This document shows, piece by piece, positions 18,617 through 26,598 of a stretch of 64,000 nucleotides of DNA; positions within the stretch are counted from its first letter, which is position 1; each line of letters opens with the position of its first letter. The notes beneath the pieces are model-generated. The model made no database searches, was not told the DNA's origin, and worked only from the letters and a program-made list of their open reading frames with translations. This stretch comes from CADEDH01 sp965262175 (GTDB lineage: Bacteria; Actinomycetota; Acidimicrobiia; Acidimicrobiales; SZUA-35), in assembly GCA_965262175.1 (NCBI GenBank), contig CBDHES010000010.1, positions 202,601 to 266,600 of the forward strand, written 5' to 3'. The position numbers and the translations under genes were made by a program.

Positions 18617-18832
18617 TCAGCTTTGTGCGAAGCCGTCGGCGAGAAGTTCGTCGATCTGGTGACTGGTGCCTTCGTCGGATGCCCCGGCTGCGACAAAGGC
18701 TGGAAGAGCCGGAGCTGACCCGTTGGAGAGGCTCTCGGCGAACTCGACGATGAGTTGGTCCACGGTGAGGCCGCGACGCTTCGCCTCGGCAGTCAGCTTG
18801 GCTTCAGCCTCAGCGGGAAGCTCGATGGTCAT
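18617..18832 (-). CDS. VapB-like antitoxin
   Basis: A 71-residue protein. The N-terminal IELPAEAEAKLTAEAKRRGLTVDQLIVEF is a ribbon-helix-helix-like segment of type II antitoxins, and the C-terminal HQIDELLADGFAQS is a likely toxin-binding tail. It normally neutralises VapC and represses its own operon. Here its partner is a truncated remnant, so it is an orphan. An in-frame ATG at 18850 behind GGTGAG would add six residues (MRCDGS). About 190 bp upstream contain no other gene. Confidence 0.72.
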   Translation of the reverse strand: MTIELPAEAEAKLTAEAKRRGLTVDQLIVEFAESLSNGSAPALPAFVAAGASDEGTSHQIDELLADGFAQS

Positions 18833-19025
18833 GGAGCCATCGCATCTCACCGGGGTGACCGGCTTGCCTGCGGCGGGACGGCGACGGCGGGGACTGCGGC
18901 CTGACCGCTGGACCCCGCTCGCGACCCCTGTTTCCCGATGTTGTAGGCACGAAGCGTCGAGTTCTGCGTTTGTCGTTCTCGGTTGTCACCCTCAGTCGGA
19001 CGGCCCGCCGTGGCAGGCTGATCTG

Positions 19026-19862
19026 GTGAGATACGGCGTGGCTGAGGTAGCTGAGATCCTGCTTCGTACGTGGGACCCTCTGGCCGTTCGCAACTCCGAT
19101 CTGTTGCCCGAGAGTGAGTACCGCTACGAGGCTGCAGAGGTGCTCGACATCCTGGCTGGTGGTGGCAGTGAGGCTGAAGTTCGGGAGTACCTGAGATCGA
19201 GCGAGCTTGCTACCTCGGTTGATCCGGCATCGTGCGCGCTCACTGCGCAGGCGATCGCCTCTTGGTTTTCAGATGAGCAGCGCTTCTTGGAGGCGCTCCC
19301 TCCTCTGGTTCGGTCGGCTGCGCAGGGTGACGTCGACGCAGTGGAACGACTTCTCGCTGACGGGGTACCGCCCGATGCCGCCGATGCAGGTGGATGGAGC
19401 GGACTGCATGCGGCGGCCGTCCGAGGTCACACGGCGGTGGTCGAGCTATTGCTGGATCGTGGGTGCGAAGTAGACACTCGGAGCGGGGACGGTGTCACGC
19501 CCCTCCTGAACGCAGCGGGTCCCTGCGAGGATCCCGAGGTAGTTCGCGTCCTCCTCGATGGAGGAGCCGATCCGGACGCAACCGAGGCGCGATTCGGTTG
19601 GAACCCGCTGAGTCGGGCAGCTGAGTACTGCCGACCGGACGCGGTGCGACTGCTTCTGGAGGCTGGCGCGGACGCAACACGCGTAGAACCGACGGGCTTC
19701 ACGTTGCTCATGACCGCCGCCGAATCGGGCTGCTACGAGGTCATCGAGCTGCTTCTGAGGGCTGGCGCTGATGCCACTCTTGAGTACCAAGGCAAGCGTG
19801 CCGCTCAGCTTGCGCGCGAGCGCGAGTTCTTTGACTGCGCAGAGTTGCTCGACAGAACGTGA
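19026..19862 (+). CDS. Ankyrin-repeat protein with N-terminal DUF1871-like domain
   Basis: A 278-residue protein. Residues 1-85 (WDPLAVRNSD, EYRYEAAEVLDILAGG, EAEVREYL) resemble the small DUF1871-like helical domain. Residues 95-275 form about five ankyrin repeats (SGLHAAAVRGHTAVVELLLDRG and variants). Ankyrins bind proteins; with a DUF1871-like head this could be an immunity- or antitoxin-type protein, but that is inference. The start is GTG with CAGGCT (19014-19019) exactly 6 nt upstream. Its codon use has more A/T in third positions than the flanking core genes, consistent with transfer. Confidence 0.75.
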   Translation: MRYGVAEVAEILLRTWDPLAVRNSDLLPESEYRYEAAEVLDILAGGGSEAEVREYLRSSELATSVDPASCALTAQAIASWFSDEQRFLEALPPLVRSAAQGDVDAVERLLADGVPPDAADAGGWSGLHAAAVRGHTAVVELLLDRGCEVDTRSGDGVTPLLNAAGPCEDPEVVRVLLDGGADPDATEARFGWNPLSRAAEYCRPDAVRLLLEAGADATRVEPTGFTLLMTAAESGCYEVIELLLRAGADATLEYQGKRAAQLAREREFFDCAELLDRT

Positions 19863-19871
19863 AGCCTGGGG

Positions 19872-20147
19872 CTATCTCAACGCACGCTCGAGATCTCGGC
19901 AGAACTGTTCGATCTGGCTGCCTCCACCGAAGGTCATCTCGGCTTCCAGCCGCCAGGTAGGCGGCCATGGTTGCCCGAGCGAGACGGTGCAACTCACCTG
20001 GCCGAGGTCGTCGATCGAGCAGACGATGTCGAGCTGGCCTTCGAGCGAACCGTACGTTCGGTCGCCCTTCCAATCGCGTGCGATGTCTTGCCAGTACTGG
20101 GTCAGCCCTCGGCCCCATTCGTGCACGATGGCGGCGGCGCGAGCACT
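19872..20147 (-). pseudogene. DUF6228-type gene remnant (C-terminal part)
   Basis: The frame reads HEWGRGLTQYWQDIARDWKG, then YGSLEGQLDIVC..., then WRLEAEMTFGGGSQIEQFCRDLERALR and a stop. This is the C-terminal pattern of DUF6228 proteins, common orphan genes in actinobacteria. The N-terminal half is absent: upstream the sequence switches at about 20147 into an IS3 transposase fragment in another frame. No proper start remains, so it is most likely a pseudogene made by insertion and deletion. Family identity is from memory of the conserved SLE-QL segment. Confidence 0.6.
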
Positions 20148-20301
20148 TGCGGACCGTCTCCGGGGTCGGGCCCAGCTTCTCGGCGACGGAACAGATCGCT
20201 TCCCACTGCGACCGAAGCGATGGCGTCGTCTCAGCAACCATCCGAACCGCACGTTCACGCAGCTCGACCGGATACCTCCCCGGCCGTCGTTGCTCTGTCA
20301 T
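20148..20301 (-). mobile_element. IS3-family transposase OrfA fragment
   Basis: The first 51 codons of an IS3-family OrfA: RRPGRYPVELRERAVRMV, then WEAICSVAEKLGPTPETVRK, a helix-turn-helix. Homology ends abruptly where OrfA should read a Trp codon, and the sequence passes into the DUF6228 remnant. OrfB and the distal inverted repeat are missing. GAGAGGATT stands in front of the ATG as a plausible ribosome-binding site. Confidence 0.8.
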
Positions 20302-20367
20302 AGCTCAATCCTCTCAGAGGTAAGAGCCTGCGCAATCCCCGGGTCGACGAGAACCGGGTGGAGAGCG

Positions 20368-20484
20368 TCATGGCTGATGGACGTCTTCGACCCGTTGGGC
20401 AACCTCACGAGCGCGCCCGTTCCGGTCCTCGAGGTACTGCACGAGGATCGATGCCCAGTGGCCGGCTTCGAGTGAGCTAGTCAT
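20368..20484 (-). CDS. Small hypothetical ORF overlapping the DUF6980 gene
   Basis: A 38-residue ORF whose ATG lies inside the end of the preceding gene (ATGACTAG, 8-bp overlap), so it could be translationally coupled. It reads SLEAGHWASILVQYLEDRNGRA followed by REVAQRVEDVHQP, helical and protein-like, but I recognise no family. It may be the remnant of a longer gene. Treat as tentative. Confidence 0.3.
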   Translation of the reverse strand: MTSSLEAGHWASILVQYLEDRNGRAREVAQRVEDVHQP

Positions 20485-21037
20485 CGGACCCCATCTCCGG
20501 TGTGATCAACCCCATCTCATCGGCGGTGTCGATAGCTGTGCCGATGAGCCACGGATCCAGTGAAACTGACACAGACTCTCCGGTCAGGGTTCCGCGCTCG
20601 GAGATGGCGAGGCCGACTAGGGCCAGAGTGGCAGCTCGATGACGTTCGACGGCTTCCCCGTGGGTCTCGCTGCCAAGTGCGCCGGAGTCATCTCGATCCC
20701 ACGCTGCAGTCGCGCTCTTCGCGAAGTCCAGGGGAATCACGACCTCTACGGACAGACGCTCTTTGAAGAGTTGGGCCCCGATGCGGCCGAGAAGAGCTGC
20801 ATCGGCCTTCCAGTGGACTCGGTCTTGGGCGCCCTCAGAAGGCAGAAGACGAGTCCCGCACCAAGGGCAGAAGTTGGCAGGGAAGTAGGACGTTCCGCCG
20901 TCCCGGACAGGGAGCTGGAACTCTCCTCCGGACGAGCGTACGACCACAGCATCCGGGCAATCGGTAACGTCCGGATGGTCCGAACACGTCAGCGCGAGTT
21001 GTCCCGCCATCACATCACAGCACGCTTCAAAATCCAT
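20477..21037 (-). CDS. DUF6980 domain protein
   Basis: A protein of about 186 residues from ATG 21037. The first 70 residues carry a DUF6980 pattern: FEACCDVM, then LTCSDH, DCPDAVVV, DGGTSYFPANFCPWCGTRL. Paired cysteines suggest zinc binding. The remaining ~110 residues form a helical domain I do not recognise. The same frame is open upstream to the integrase remnant, and in-frame ATGs at 21100 and 21103 are alternative starts. It lies within the decayed tRNA-Gly island. Confidence 0.55.
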   Translation of the reverse strand: MDFEACCDVMAGQLALTCSDHPDVTDCPDAVVVRSSGGEFQLPVRDGGTSYFPANFCPWCGTRLLPSEGAQDRVHWKADAALLGRIGAQLFKERLSVEVVIPLDFAKSATAAWDRDDSGALGSETHGEAVERHRAATLALVGLAISERGTLTGESVSVSLDPWLIGTAIDTADEMGLITPEMGSDD

Positions 21038-21166
21038 GCATCCAGTGAAGTCGACTCCGGCACCGCGGGCCGGCCTTTGTGTCTCGGACACGAAGCGCAT
21101 CATTCGCCTCGGTTCATCTCGCCGTTCATGCGGCGCTCCATTGCGTCGGCGATCTCCTCGTCCCGG

Positions 21167-21592
21167 CGGGTTGGTCCGGAGCAACCCGTCGTCGACCGCC
21201 GTGTTCAGCATCGTCCGGAACAGTCGGTAGACCTTCGCCACGGTGTTGGCGTGCAGCCCCGACTTCGACAGTCGGCCGTGCCACGCTCGAACCGCCGACG
21301 GTGTGATCTTGCGTAGTTCGACCGACTCGAACTCGGCAAGGATGTGGGCGAGCTGCGAGGCGTAGGTGTCCCGGGTCCGCGGACGGAGATCACGAGCCTC
21401 CAGCCATCGCTCAGCGAAGGCCCCGAACCGTTTGCGGCCACTCGAGGGGTCGTCGTGACGACCGGACAGAAGCTCGGTCTCCATCGTCGCCAGCCACGCC
21501 CTCGCATCGGCCTTCGTGGCGAAGGTCGTGTCGGCCGGGACTTGCTTGCCGAGGTGCCAGTAGCGCGCCTGTCCCGACTGTTCGCCGTTGTT
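21167..21592 (-). pseudogene. Tyrosine integrase remnant (arm and core-binding domains only)
   Basis: An open stretch right after a TAG at 21593-21595 reads GQARYWHLGKQ, TTFATKADARAWLATMETEL, FGAFAERWLEARDLRPRTRD, then ITPSAVRAWHGRLSKSG and KVYRLFRTMLNTAVDDGLLRTNP. That is the N-terminal and SAM-like core-binding region of a phage-type integrase. The catalytic domain (R-HxxR-Y) is absent and the N-terminus is cut. It lies 71 bp from the 3' end of tRNA-Gly, the usual place for an island integrase. Confidence 0.82.
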
Positions 21593-21663
21593 CTAGGCAC
21601 GGCGGGCGGTGGCGATCCAGTCGATCTGGCCCGAACCCCTGATTGCCAGGGCTTTCGAAGAGA

Positions 21664-21733
21664 GCGGGTGACGAGAATCGAACTCGCGTATTCAGCTTGG
21701 GAAGCTGATGTTCTACCATTGAACTACACCCGC
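21664..21733 (-). tRNA. tRNA-Gly (anticodon CCC)
   Basis: A 70-nt cloverleaf on the minus strand. The acceptor is GCGGGTG/CACCCGC, the D arm GTTC-GAAC, the anticodon arm TCAGC-TTCCCAA-GCTGA with CCC at 34-36, and the T arm GCGAG-TTCGATT-CTCGT with one G-U pair. CCA is not encoded. The integrase remnant just beyond its 3' end suggests it served as an attachment site. Confidence 0.93.
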
Positions 21734-21846
21734 AAGGTGGACTTGGCAGTGTAGCACTGTCGCTCCAACGCGGTGCCCGATCGGTCATCTGGCGGACCCG
21801 TCGTCGGCCAGGACGTAGATCGACGACGACAACAAGCACCCTTGCG

Positions 21847-23292
21847 TCAGTCCGGTGCGCTCTGGGCGGGGAGACCGTTCCCGGCCCGCCGCCCGCCTTC
21901 GGCGTGGTGGGGGAGATGGGGATGGTCGTCGGGGTAGGGCAGCAGGTCGGCGTCGAACGCCTCCCACGCCGCCCGCAGCTCGGCCAGAACGTCGGGGTGG
22001 TGGCGGGCCACGTTGGCCATCTCCCGACCGTCGACCGACAGGTCGTACAGCAGGTCGTAGAAGCCCTGGCGCTGCTCGGGCCGCAACGGCCAGTTGCCGA
22101 GCCGGGCCCGGCCCCGCCCGTCCCGCAGGTACTTGAACCGCCCCCGCCGCAATGCCCCCTGGCTGGCGACCCGCCACGCCAGGTCGTGCTCGGGATAGTC
22201 GACCCCATCGACCAGCCACGGCAGGAGGCTCACGCCGTCGAGCGGGTAGTCGGGGTGCGGCCCGGCGCCAGCGGCGTCGAGCATCGTCGCCGTCCAGTCC
22301 ATCGTGATGTTGGGGGCGTCGCTGACCTGCAACGCCGAGACCGCGGCCGGCCACCGGAGCAACAGCGGCACTCGGATCCCACCTTCGGTCAGGTCTCCCT
22401 TCTCCCCGACGAAGGGCCAGTTCTTCGACCACCGCTCGCCCCCGTTGTCGGAGCAGAACACGATCATCGTGTCGTCGGTCAACCCGGCGGCGGCCACGGC
22501 GTCGAGCACCACGCCGATGCCGTCGTCCATCGCCTCCACCAGCTCGCCGTACTTGGCGAGCGAACCGGCGTCCCAATGGAGCAGTGGCGAGGCGAGCTCG
22601 CCGGTCTCGAAATCCCGCCGGATCGCCGCCCCGACCTCGGCATCGCCCCGACCCTCCCACGGCCAATGGGGGGCGGTGTAGTTCAGCTGCAGGTAGAACG
22701 GCCGATCCCGCTCGGCGGAGATCCACTGGGCGGCCCGCTCCGAGATCAGGTCGGTGTAGTAGCCGGTCATCTCGACCGGGGTCTCGCCCTCCCACAGATC
22801 GGGGTCACCGAGGGTGTCGATGTGCTCGAAGTAGTCCATCGCGCCGTCGAGGTTCCCGAAGAACGTCTGGAACCCGATCCGCAGCGGGCTGAACCACGGC
22901 AGCCACCCGCAATGCCACTTGCCGAACATGGCGGTGTCGTAGCCCGCCTCGACGAGCAGCGACGGCAGTGTGGGGTGGTCGGTCGGGATCCCCGACGTCT
23001 CGTCGCGGCTCCGCAGCGGCTCGGCCAACCCGGCGGCCAACCGACCGGGGCTCCGCCCGGTGTACAACCCGATCCGGGTCGGTGAGCACCACGACGAGGC
23101 GGCGTAGGCATCGGTGAACCGGATCCCCTCGGCGGCCAGCCGATCGAGGTGGGGGGTGGCGATCGCGGTCGAGCCGTAGCAGCCGAGATCGGCCCAGCCG
23201 AGGTCGTCGGCCAGGATGAAGATCAGGTTCGGTCGGTCGGGCCGTCCCCTTCCCCGACTGACGAACGGTGCCTCCGCTGGTGGCGTGGTCAT
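21847..23292 (-). CDS. Sulfatase (formylglycine-dependent arylsulfatase family)
   Basis: A 481-residue alkaline-phosphatase-superfamily sulfatase. ILADDLG (27-32) supplies calcium-binding aspartates, and C69-S-P-T-R73 is the canonical site converted to formylglycine. GKWHCGW, SDNGG and EGGIRVPLLLRWP are further family landmarks. No signal peptide is visible, so it may be cytoplasmic. The ATG at 23292 has GAAGGGG (23298-23304) 5 nt upstream and a TAGCGT -10-like box at 23334-23339, so this gene has a short leader. It is divergent from a tandem CoA transferase; a shared pathway on a sulfonated or sulfated compound is possible. Confidence 0.88.
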   Translation of the reverse strand: MTTPPAEAPFVSRGRGRPDRPNLIFILADDLGWADLGCYGSTAIATPHLDRLAAEGIRFTDAYAASSWCSPTRIGLYTGRSPGRLAAGLAEPLRSRDETSGIPTDHPTLPSLLVEAGYDTAMFGKWHCGWLPWFSPLRIGFQTFFGNLDGAMDYFEHIDTLGDPDLWEGETPVEMTGYYTDLISERAAQWISAERDRPFYLQLNYTAPHWPWEGRGDAEVGAAIRRDFETGELASPLLHWDAGSLAKYGELVEAMDDGIGVVLDAVAAAGLTDDTMIVFCSDNGGERWSKNWPFVGEKGDLTEGGIRVPLLLRWPAAVSALQVSDAPNITMDWTATMLDAAGAGPHPDYPLDGVSLLPWLVDGVDYPEHDLAWRVASQGALRRGRFKYLRDGRGRARLGNWPLRPEQRQGFYDLLYDLSVDGREMANVARHHPDVLAELRAAWEAFDADLLPYPDDHPHLPHHAEGGRRAGNGLPAQSAPD

Positions 23293-23297
23293 GTGGT

Positions 23298-23384
23298 CCC
23301 CTTCGATCGCGATCCCGTCTGGCCGGGCCACCGACGCTAGGCCACCGGCTCGGCGTGCGCCGATCGAGAGCCCGGCGATAACGT
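23298..23384. promoter_or_regulatory. Divergent promoter region, sulfatase / CoA transferase
   Basis: This 98-bp intergenic region carries a minus-strand TAGCGT (23334-23339) with a ribosome-binding site at 23298-23304 for the sulfatase, and a plus-strand TAACGT (23379-23384) 6 nt before the CoA-transferase ATG. No good -35 hexamers are visible for either. Confidence 0.45.
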
Positions 23385-23390
23385 CCGGCA

Positions 23391-25922
23391 ATGAGTCAGC
23401 CCCTCGACGGAGTGCGGGTCCTGGAGCTGGCGACCGACGTCGCCGGCCCCTTCACCGCCAAGCTGCTGGCCGACTTCGGCGCCGAGGTCATCAAGGTCGA
23501 GCCACCGGGCGGCGACCCGGCCCGGGCCCACGGCCCGTTTCCCGACGACCAACCGGACCCCGAGCAGAGCGCCCTCTTCCTCTACCTCAACGCCAACAAG
23601 CGGGGTCTCGTGGCCGACCTCGACGAGCCGGCCGACCGGGCGATCGTCGCCGACCTGGCGGCCCGATCCGACGTGATCATCGAATCGCTCACCCCCGGTC
23701 ACCTCGACCGGGTCGGCCTCGGGTTCGAGACCCTCCGAGCACGGAACCCGGCCGCGGTGCTCACCAGCGTCACCCCGTTCGGCCAGGACGGCCCCTATGC
23801 CTCTTATACCGGTGCCGACATCGTCACCTACGCCATGGGCGGGCCGATGTTCGGCACCGGGGTCGCCGACCGGGAGCCGGTCAAGCTCGGTGGCAACCTC
23901 ACGTCGTACCAATGCGGCAACCTGGCCGCCACCGCCACCACCGCTGCGCTCCTCACCGCCGAGCAGACCGGCCACGGCACCCACATCGACCTGTCGATGT
24001 TCGAAGCCCAGGCCGGGAGCATCGACCGACGCGTCACCTACCTCCTCTGGTACCTGTGGAGCGGGCGGGTCGCCGGCCGGGATCCGCGGGGAGCGCTGCG
24101 TGCCCTCCCCAACGGCTTCTTCCCCACCGCCGAGGGTCACGTCCTGATCTTCACCCTGCTGCCGTGGATCCCCCGGATGCTGAAGGTGCTCGGCGACGAC
24201 GACCTGGCCGCTCGATTCGCCGAACCGGACTGGATCACCGACGACGACCTCGTCGACGAGGTCCAGGCCGTGCTCTACCCGTGGCTCTTCGAAGGCGACA
24301 AGCACGACCGGGCCCGGGTCGCCCAGGCCGAGAAATGGGTCGCCACCCCGCTCAGCTCCCCGGCCGACATGCTGGCCGACGACCACTTCGACGGTCGGGA
24401 CTACTTCGTCACCGTCGACCACCCGGTCGCCGGCCGCTACCGCCAACCGGGCGCCCCGTTCCGGTTGGGTGACGCCTGGCAGCTCCGACGCCCGGCGCCG
24501 ACCATCGATCAGCACGGCCCGGAGATCCGGACCGAGCTGGCCGCCGCCTCCTCCCCGGTCCCGACCACGCAGGCCCAGGCCCCCAGCACCTCCACCGGCC
24601 GTCCGGCGTCGGCGTCGCCCCAGCTTCCGCTCGAGGGGATCCGGGTCCTCGACCTGACCGTCGTGTGGGCCGGTCCGGCCGCCACCATGCACCTCGGCGA
24701 CCTCGGAGCCGAGATCATCCGGGTCGACAACCCGTGGGTGTTCCCCCCGGCGACCCGAGGCAACTCCCCCCGCCCCGACCCCGACCTGCTCGTCGATTTC
24801 GGTCCGCTGGGCGGCTCCTACCCCAACCTCGACACGTCGGGCCGACCGTGGAACACCCACGGCATGTGGTCGGCCCAGGCCCGCAACAAGCTCGGATGCA
24901 CCCTCGACATCCGCCGCCCCGAAGGGCTCGAGGCGTTCTACCGTCTCATCGAGGTCAGCGACGTGCTCGTCGAGAACAACTCGGTCGCCGTCGTCGACAA
25001 GCTCGGTATCGGCTGGGACGACCTCCACGCCCGGAACCCCCGCCTGATCGTCATCCGCATGCCCCCGATGGGCCTCGACGGGCCCTACGCCAGCTACGTC
25101 GGGTTCGGGGCCAGCTTCGAAGCGTTGTGCGGACTCACCCGCCTCCGGGGATACCTCGACGACGATCCGACGACCACCACCCCGGCGTTCCACATGGACC
25201 CGGCCAGCGGCGCCGCCGGGGCGTTCGCCGCGCTGTGCGCTCTGCGCCGTCGAGAGCGAACCGGGGTCGGCGAACTGGTCGAGCTGGCCCAGAGCGAGAA
25301 CATGATGCAGCACATCGGCGAGTACTTCGTCGACGCCGACCGGACCGGCCGCCACCACGGGCCCGGCGGCAATCGGCACGTCACCCACGCACCGCAGGGG
25401 TGCTACCGATGCGCCGGCGACGACCGGTGGGCCGTGATCTCGGTCGCCACCGACGACCAGTGGGCCGGCTTGTGCCGGGCGATGAACCGCCCCGACCTGG
25501 CGGCCGATGAGCGGTTGGCCACCGCCGCCGGTCGCCGGGCCGACCACGACCGGCTCGACGAGGAGATCGGCCGGTGGACGGCCGACCTCGACCACCGGGA
25601 GGTCTTCCAACGCTGCCAAGCCGAGGGGGTGCCGGCCGGTCCCGTCCTCGACGAGGCCGACGCCTACGCCGACCCCCACCTCCGGGCCCGGGGGTTCTTC
25701 CGGGAGCAGGGCTCGGTCGACATCGGCACCTGGGAGTTCCCCGGACACCAGTGGCGGTGGTCGGGCCCGCCGATGCGGTGGGGTCCGATCGGTCGACTGG
25801 GAGCGGAGAACGAGCACGTGTTCCGCCAGATCCTCGGCTTCGACGACGACGAGTACGCCCGGCTGGCCGACAACGGCCATCTGTCCCTCGACTACCTCAA
25901 GCCCGACGGGACGCCCTGGTAG
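23391..25922 (+). CDS. Tandem (two-domain) CaiB/BaiF family III CoA transferase
   Basis: An 843-residue fusion of two family III CoA-transferase modules (about 1-390 and 410-843). Module 1 opens LDGVRVLELATDVAGPF...LLADFGAEVIKVE, and module 2 LEGIRVLDLTVVWAGPA...LGDLGAEIIRVD. The catalytic Asp is kept in module 2 (FHMDPASGAAGAF). By hand alignment the equivalent in module 1 is Ser (GNLTSYQCGNLA). The protein shows the same one-sided loss as the tandem enzyme at 5.9-8.3 kb. The ATG has TAACGT exactly 6 nt upstream. Substrates unknown. Confidence 0.87.
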   Translation: MSQPLDGVRVLELATDVAGPFTAKLLADFGAEVIKVEPPGGDPARAHGPFPDDQPDPEQSALFLYLNANKRGLVADLDEPADRAIVADLAARSDVIIESLTPGHLDRVGLGFETLRARNPAAVLTSVTPFGQDGPYASYTGADIVTYAMGGPMFGTGVADREPVKLGGNLTSYQCGNLAATATTAALLTAEQTGHGTHIDLSMFEAQAGSIDRRVTYLLWYLWSGRVAGRDPRGALRALPNGFFPTAEGHVLIFTLLPWIPRMLKVLGDDDLAARFAEPDWITDDDLVDEVQAVLYPWLFEGDKHDRARVAQAEKWVATPLSSPADMLADDHFDGRDYFVTVDHPVAGRYRQPGAPFRLGDAWQLRRPAPTIDQHGPEIRTELAAASSPVPTTQAQAPSTSTGRPASASPQLPLEGIRVLDLTVVWAGPAATMHLGDLGAEIIRVDNPWVFPPATRGNSPRPDPDLLVDFGPLGGSYPNLDTSGRPWNTHGMWSAQARNKLGCTLDIRRPEGLEAFYRLIEVSDVLVENNSVAVVDKLGIGWDDLHARNPRLIVIRMPPMGLDGPYASYVGFGASFEALCGLTRLRGYLDDDPTTTTPAFHMDPASGAAGAFAALCALRRRERTGVGELVELAQSENMMQHIGEYFVDADRTGRHHGPGGNRHVTHAPQGCYRCAGDDRWAVISVATDDQWAGLCRAMNRPDLAADERLATAAGRRADHDRLDEEIGRWTADLDHREVFQRCQAEGVPAGPVLDEADAYADPHLRARGFFREQGSVDIGTWEFPGHQWRWSGPPMRWGPIGRLGAENEHVFRQILGFDDDEYARLADNGHLSLDYLKPDGTPW

Positions 25923-25937
25923 CTAGGGTGCGATCTC

Positions 25938-26498
25938 GTGATCCTCTCCGACCGCACCATCAGGGAAGAGGTCTCGGCCGGTCGCATCATCATCGAGCCG
26001 TTCGATCCTTCCGCCGTCCAGCCATCGTCGGTCGATCTTCGACTCGACCACCGCTTCGTCGTGTTCCGGAACCACACCTTCAGCCATATCGACGTGAAGG
26101 CCGACCTGACCGAACTCACCGAGATGGTCGAGGCGAGCGACGCCGACCCGTTCATCCTCCACCCCGGTGAGTTCGTCCTCGGCTCCACCGCCGAACGGGT
26201 GGCGATCCCGTCCGACCTCGTCGGGCGCATCGAGGGCAAGTCGAGCCTCGGTCGGCTCGGTCTGCTGATCCACACCACCGCCGGGTTCGTCGACGCCGGG
26301 TGGGACGGCCAGCTGACGCTCGAGTTCTCCAACGTGGCCAGCCTTCCCATCACCCTCTACCCCGGGATGAAGATCGGCCAGATCAGCTTCATCCGCATGT
26401 CGACCGCGGCCGACAACCCCTACGGCTCGGGCGAGCTCGGCTCGAAGTACCAGGGCCAGCGCGGACCCCGACCATCTCGCTACTGGGAGAATTTTTGA
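25938..26498 (+). CDS. dcd: dCTP deaminase, bifunctional dCTP deaminase/dUTPase type
   Basis: A 186-residue trimeric nucleotide enzyme making dUMP or dUTP from dCTP for thymidylate synthesis. EGKSSLGRLGLL (100-110) is the phosphate-binding segment. HTTAGFVDAGWDGQLTLE (112-129) ends in the catalytic Glu129, with the Ala-Gly-Phe version seen in the bifunctional mycobacterial enzyme rather than the Ala-His-Arg of E. coli. The C-terminal GSKYQGQRGPRPSR matches as well. The start is GTG, with TAGGGT (25924-25929) 8 nt before it. It begins only 15 bp after the CoA-transferase stop. Confidence 0.95.
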   Translation: MILSDRTIREEVSAGRIIIEPFDPSAVQPSSVDLRLDHRFVVFRNHTFSHIDVKADLTELTEMVEASDADPFILHPGEFVLGSTAERVAIPSDLVGRIEGKSSLGRLGLLIHTTAGFVDAGWDGQLTLEFSNVASLPITLYPGMKIGQISFIRMSTAADNPYGSGELGSKYQGQRGPRPSRYWENF

Positions 26499-26598
26499 AC
26501 TAACATCCCCGCTTCGTTGCAGGGATATTTCAATGTTGGACCGCGCCTAGCAAAGATCACGCTCCTCGTCCACGATTGTCGACATGGGAGGGGTTGCG

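Noticed and set aside
18327..18662. A 111-codon plus-strand ORF after the MscS gene
   Set aside because: It is opposite the VapB/VapC remnant, has Trp/Gly-rich random composition and no ribosome-binding site suited to its start.
21344..21754. A plus-strand 136-codon ORF crossing tRNA-Gly
   Set aside because: It overlaps the tRNA and the integrase remnant on the other strand and has no domain.
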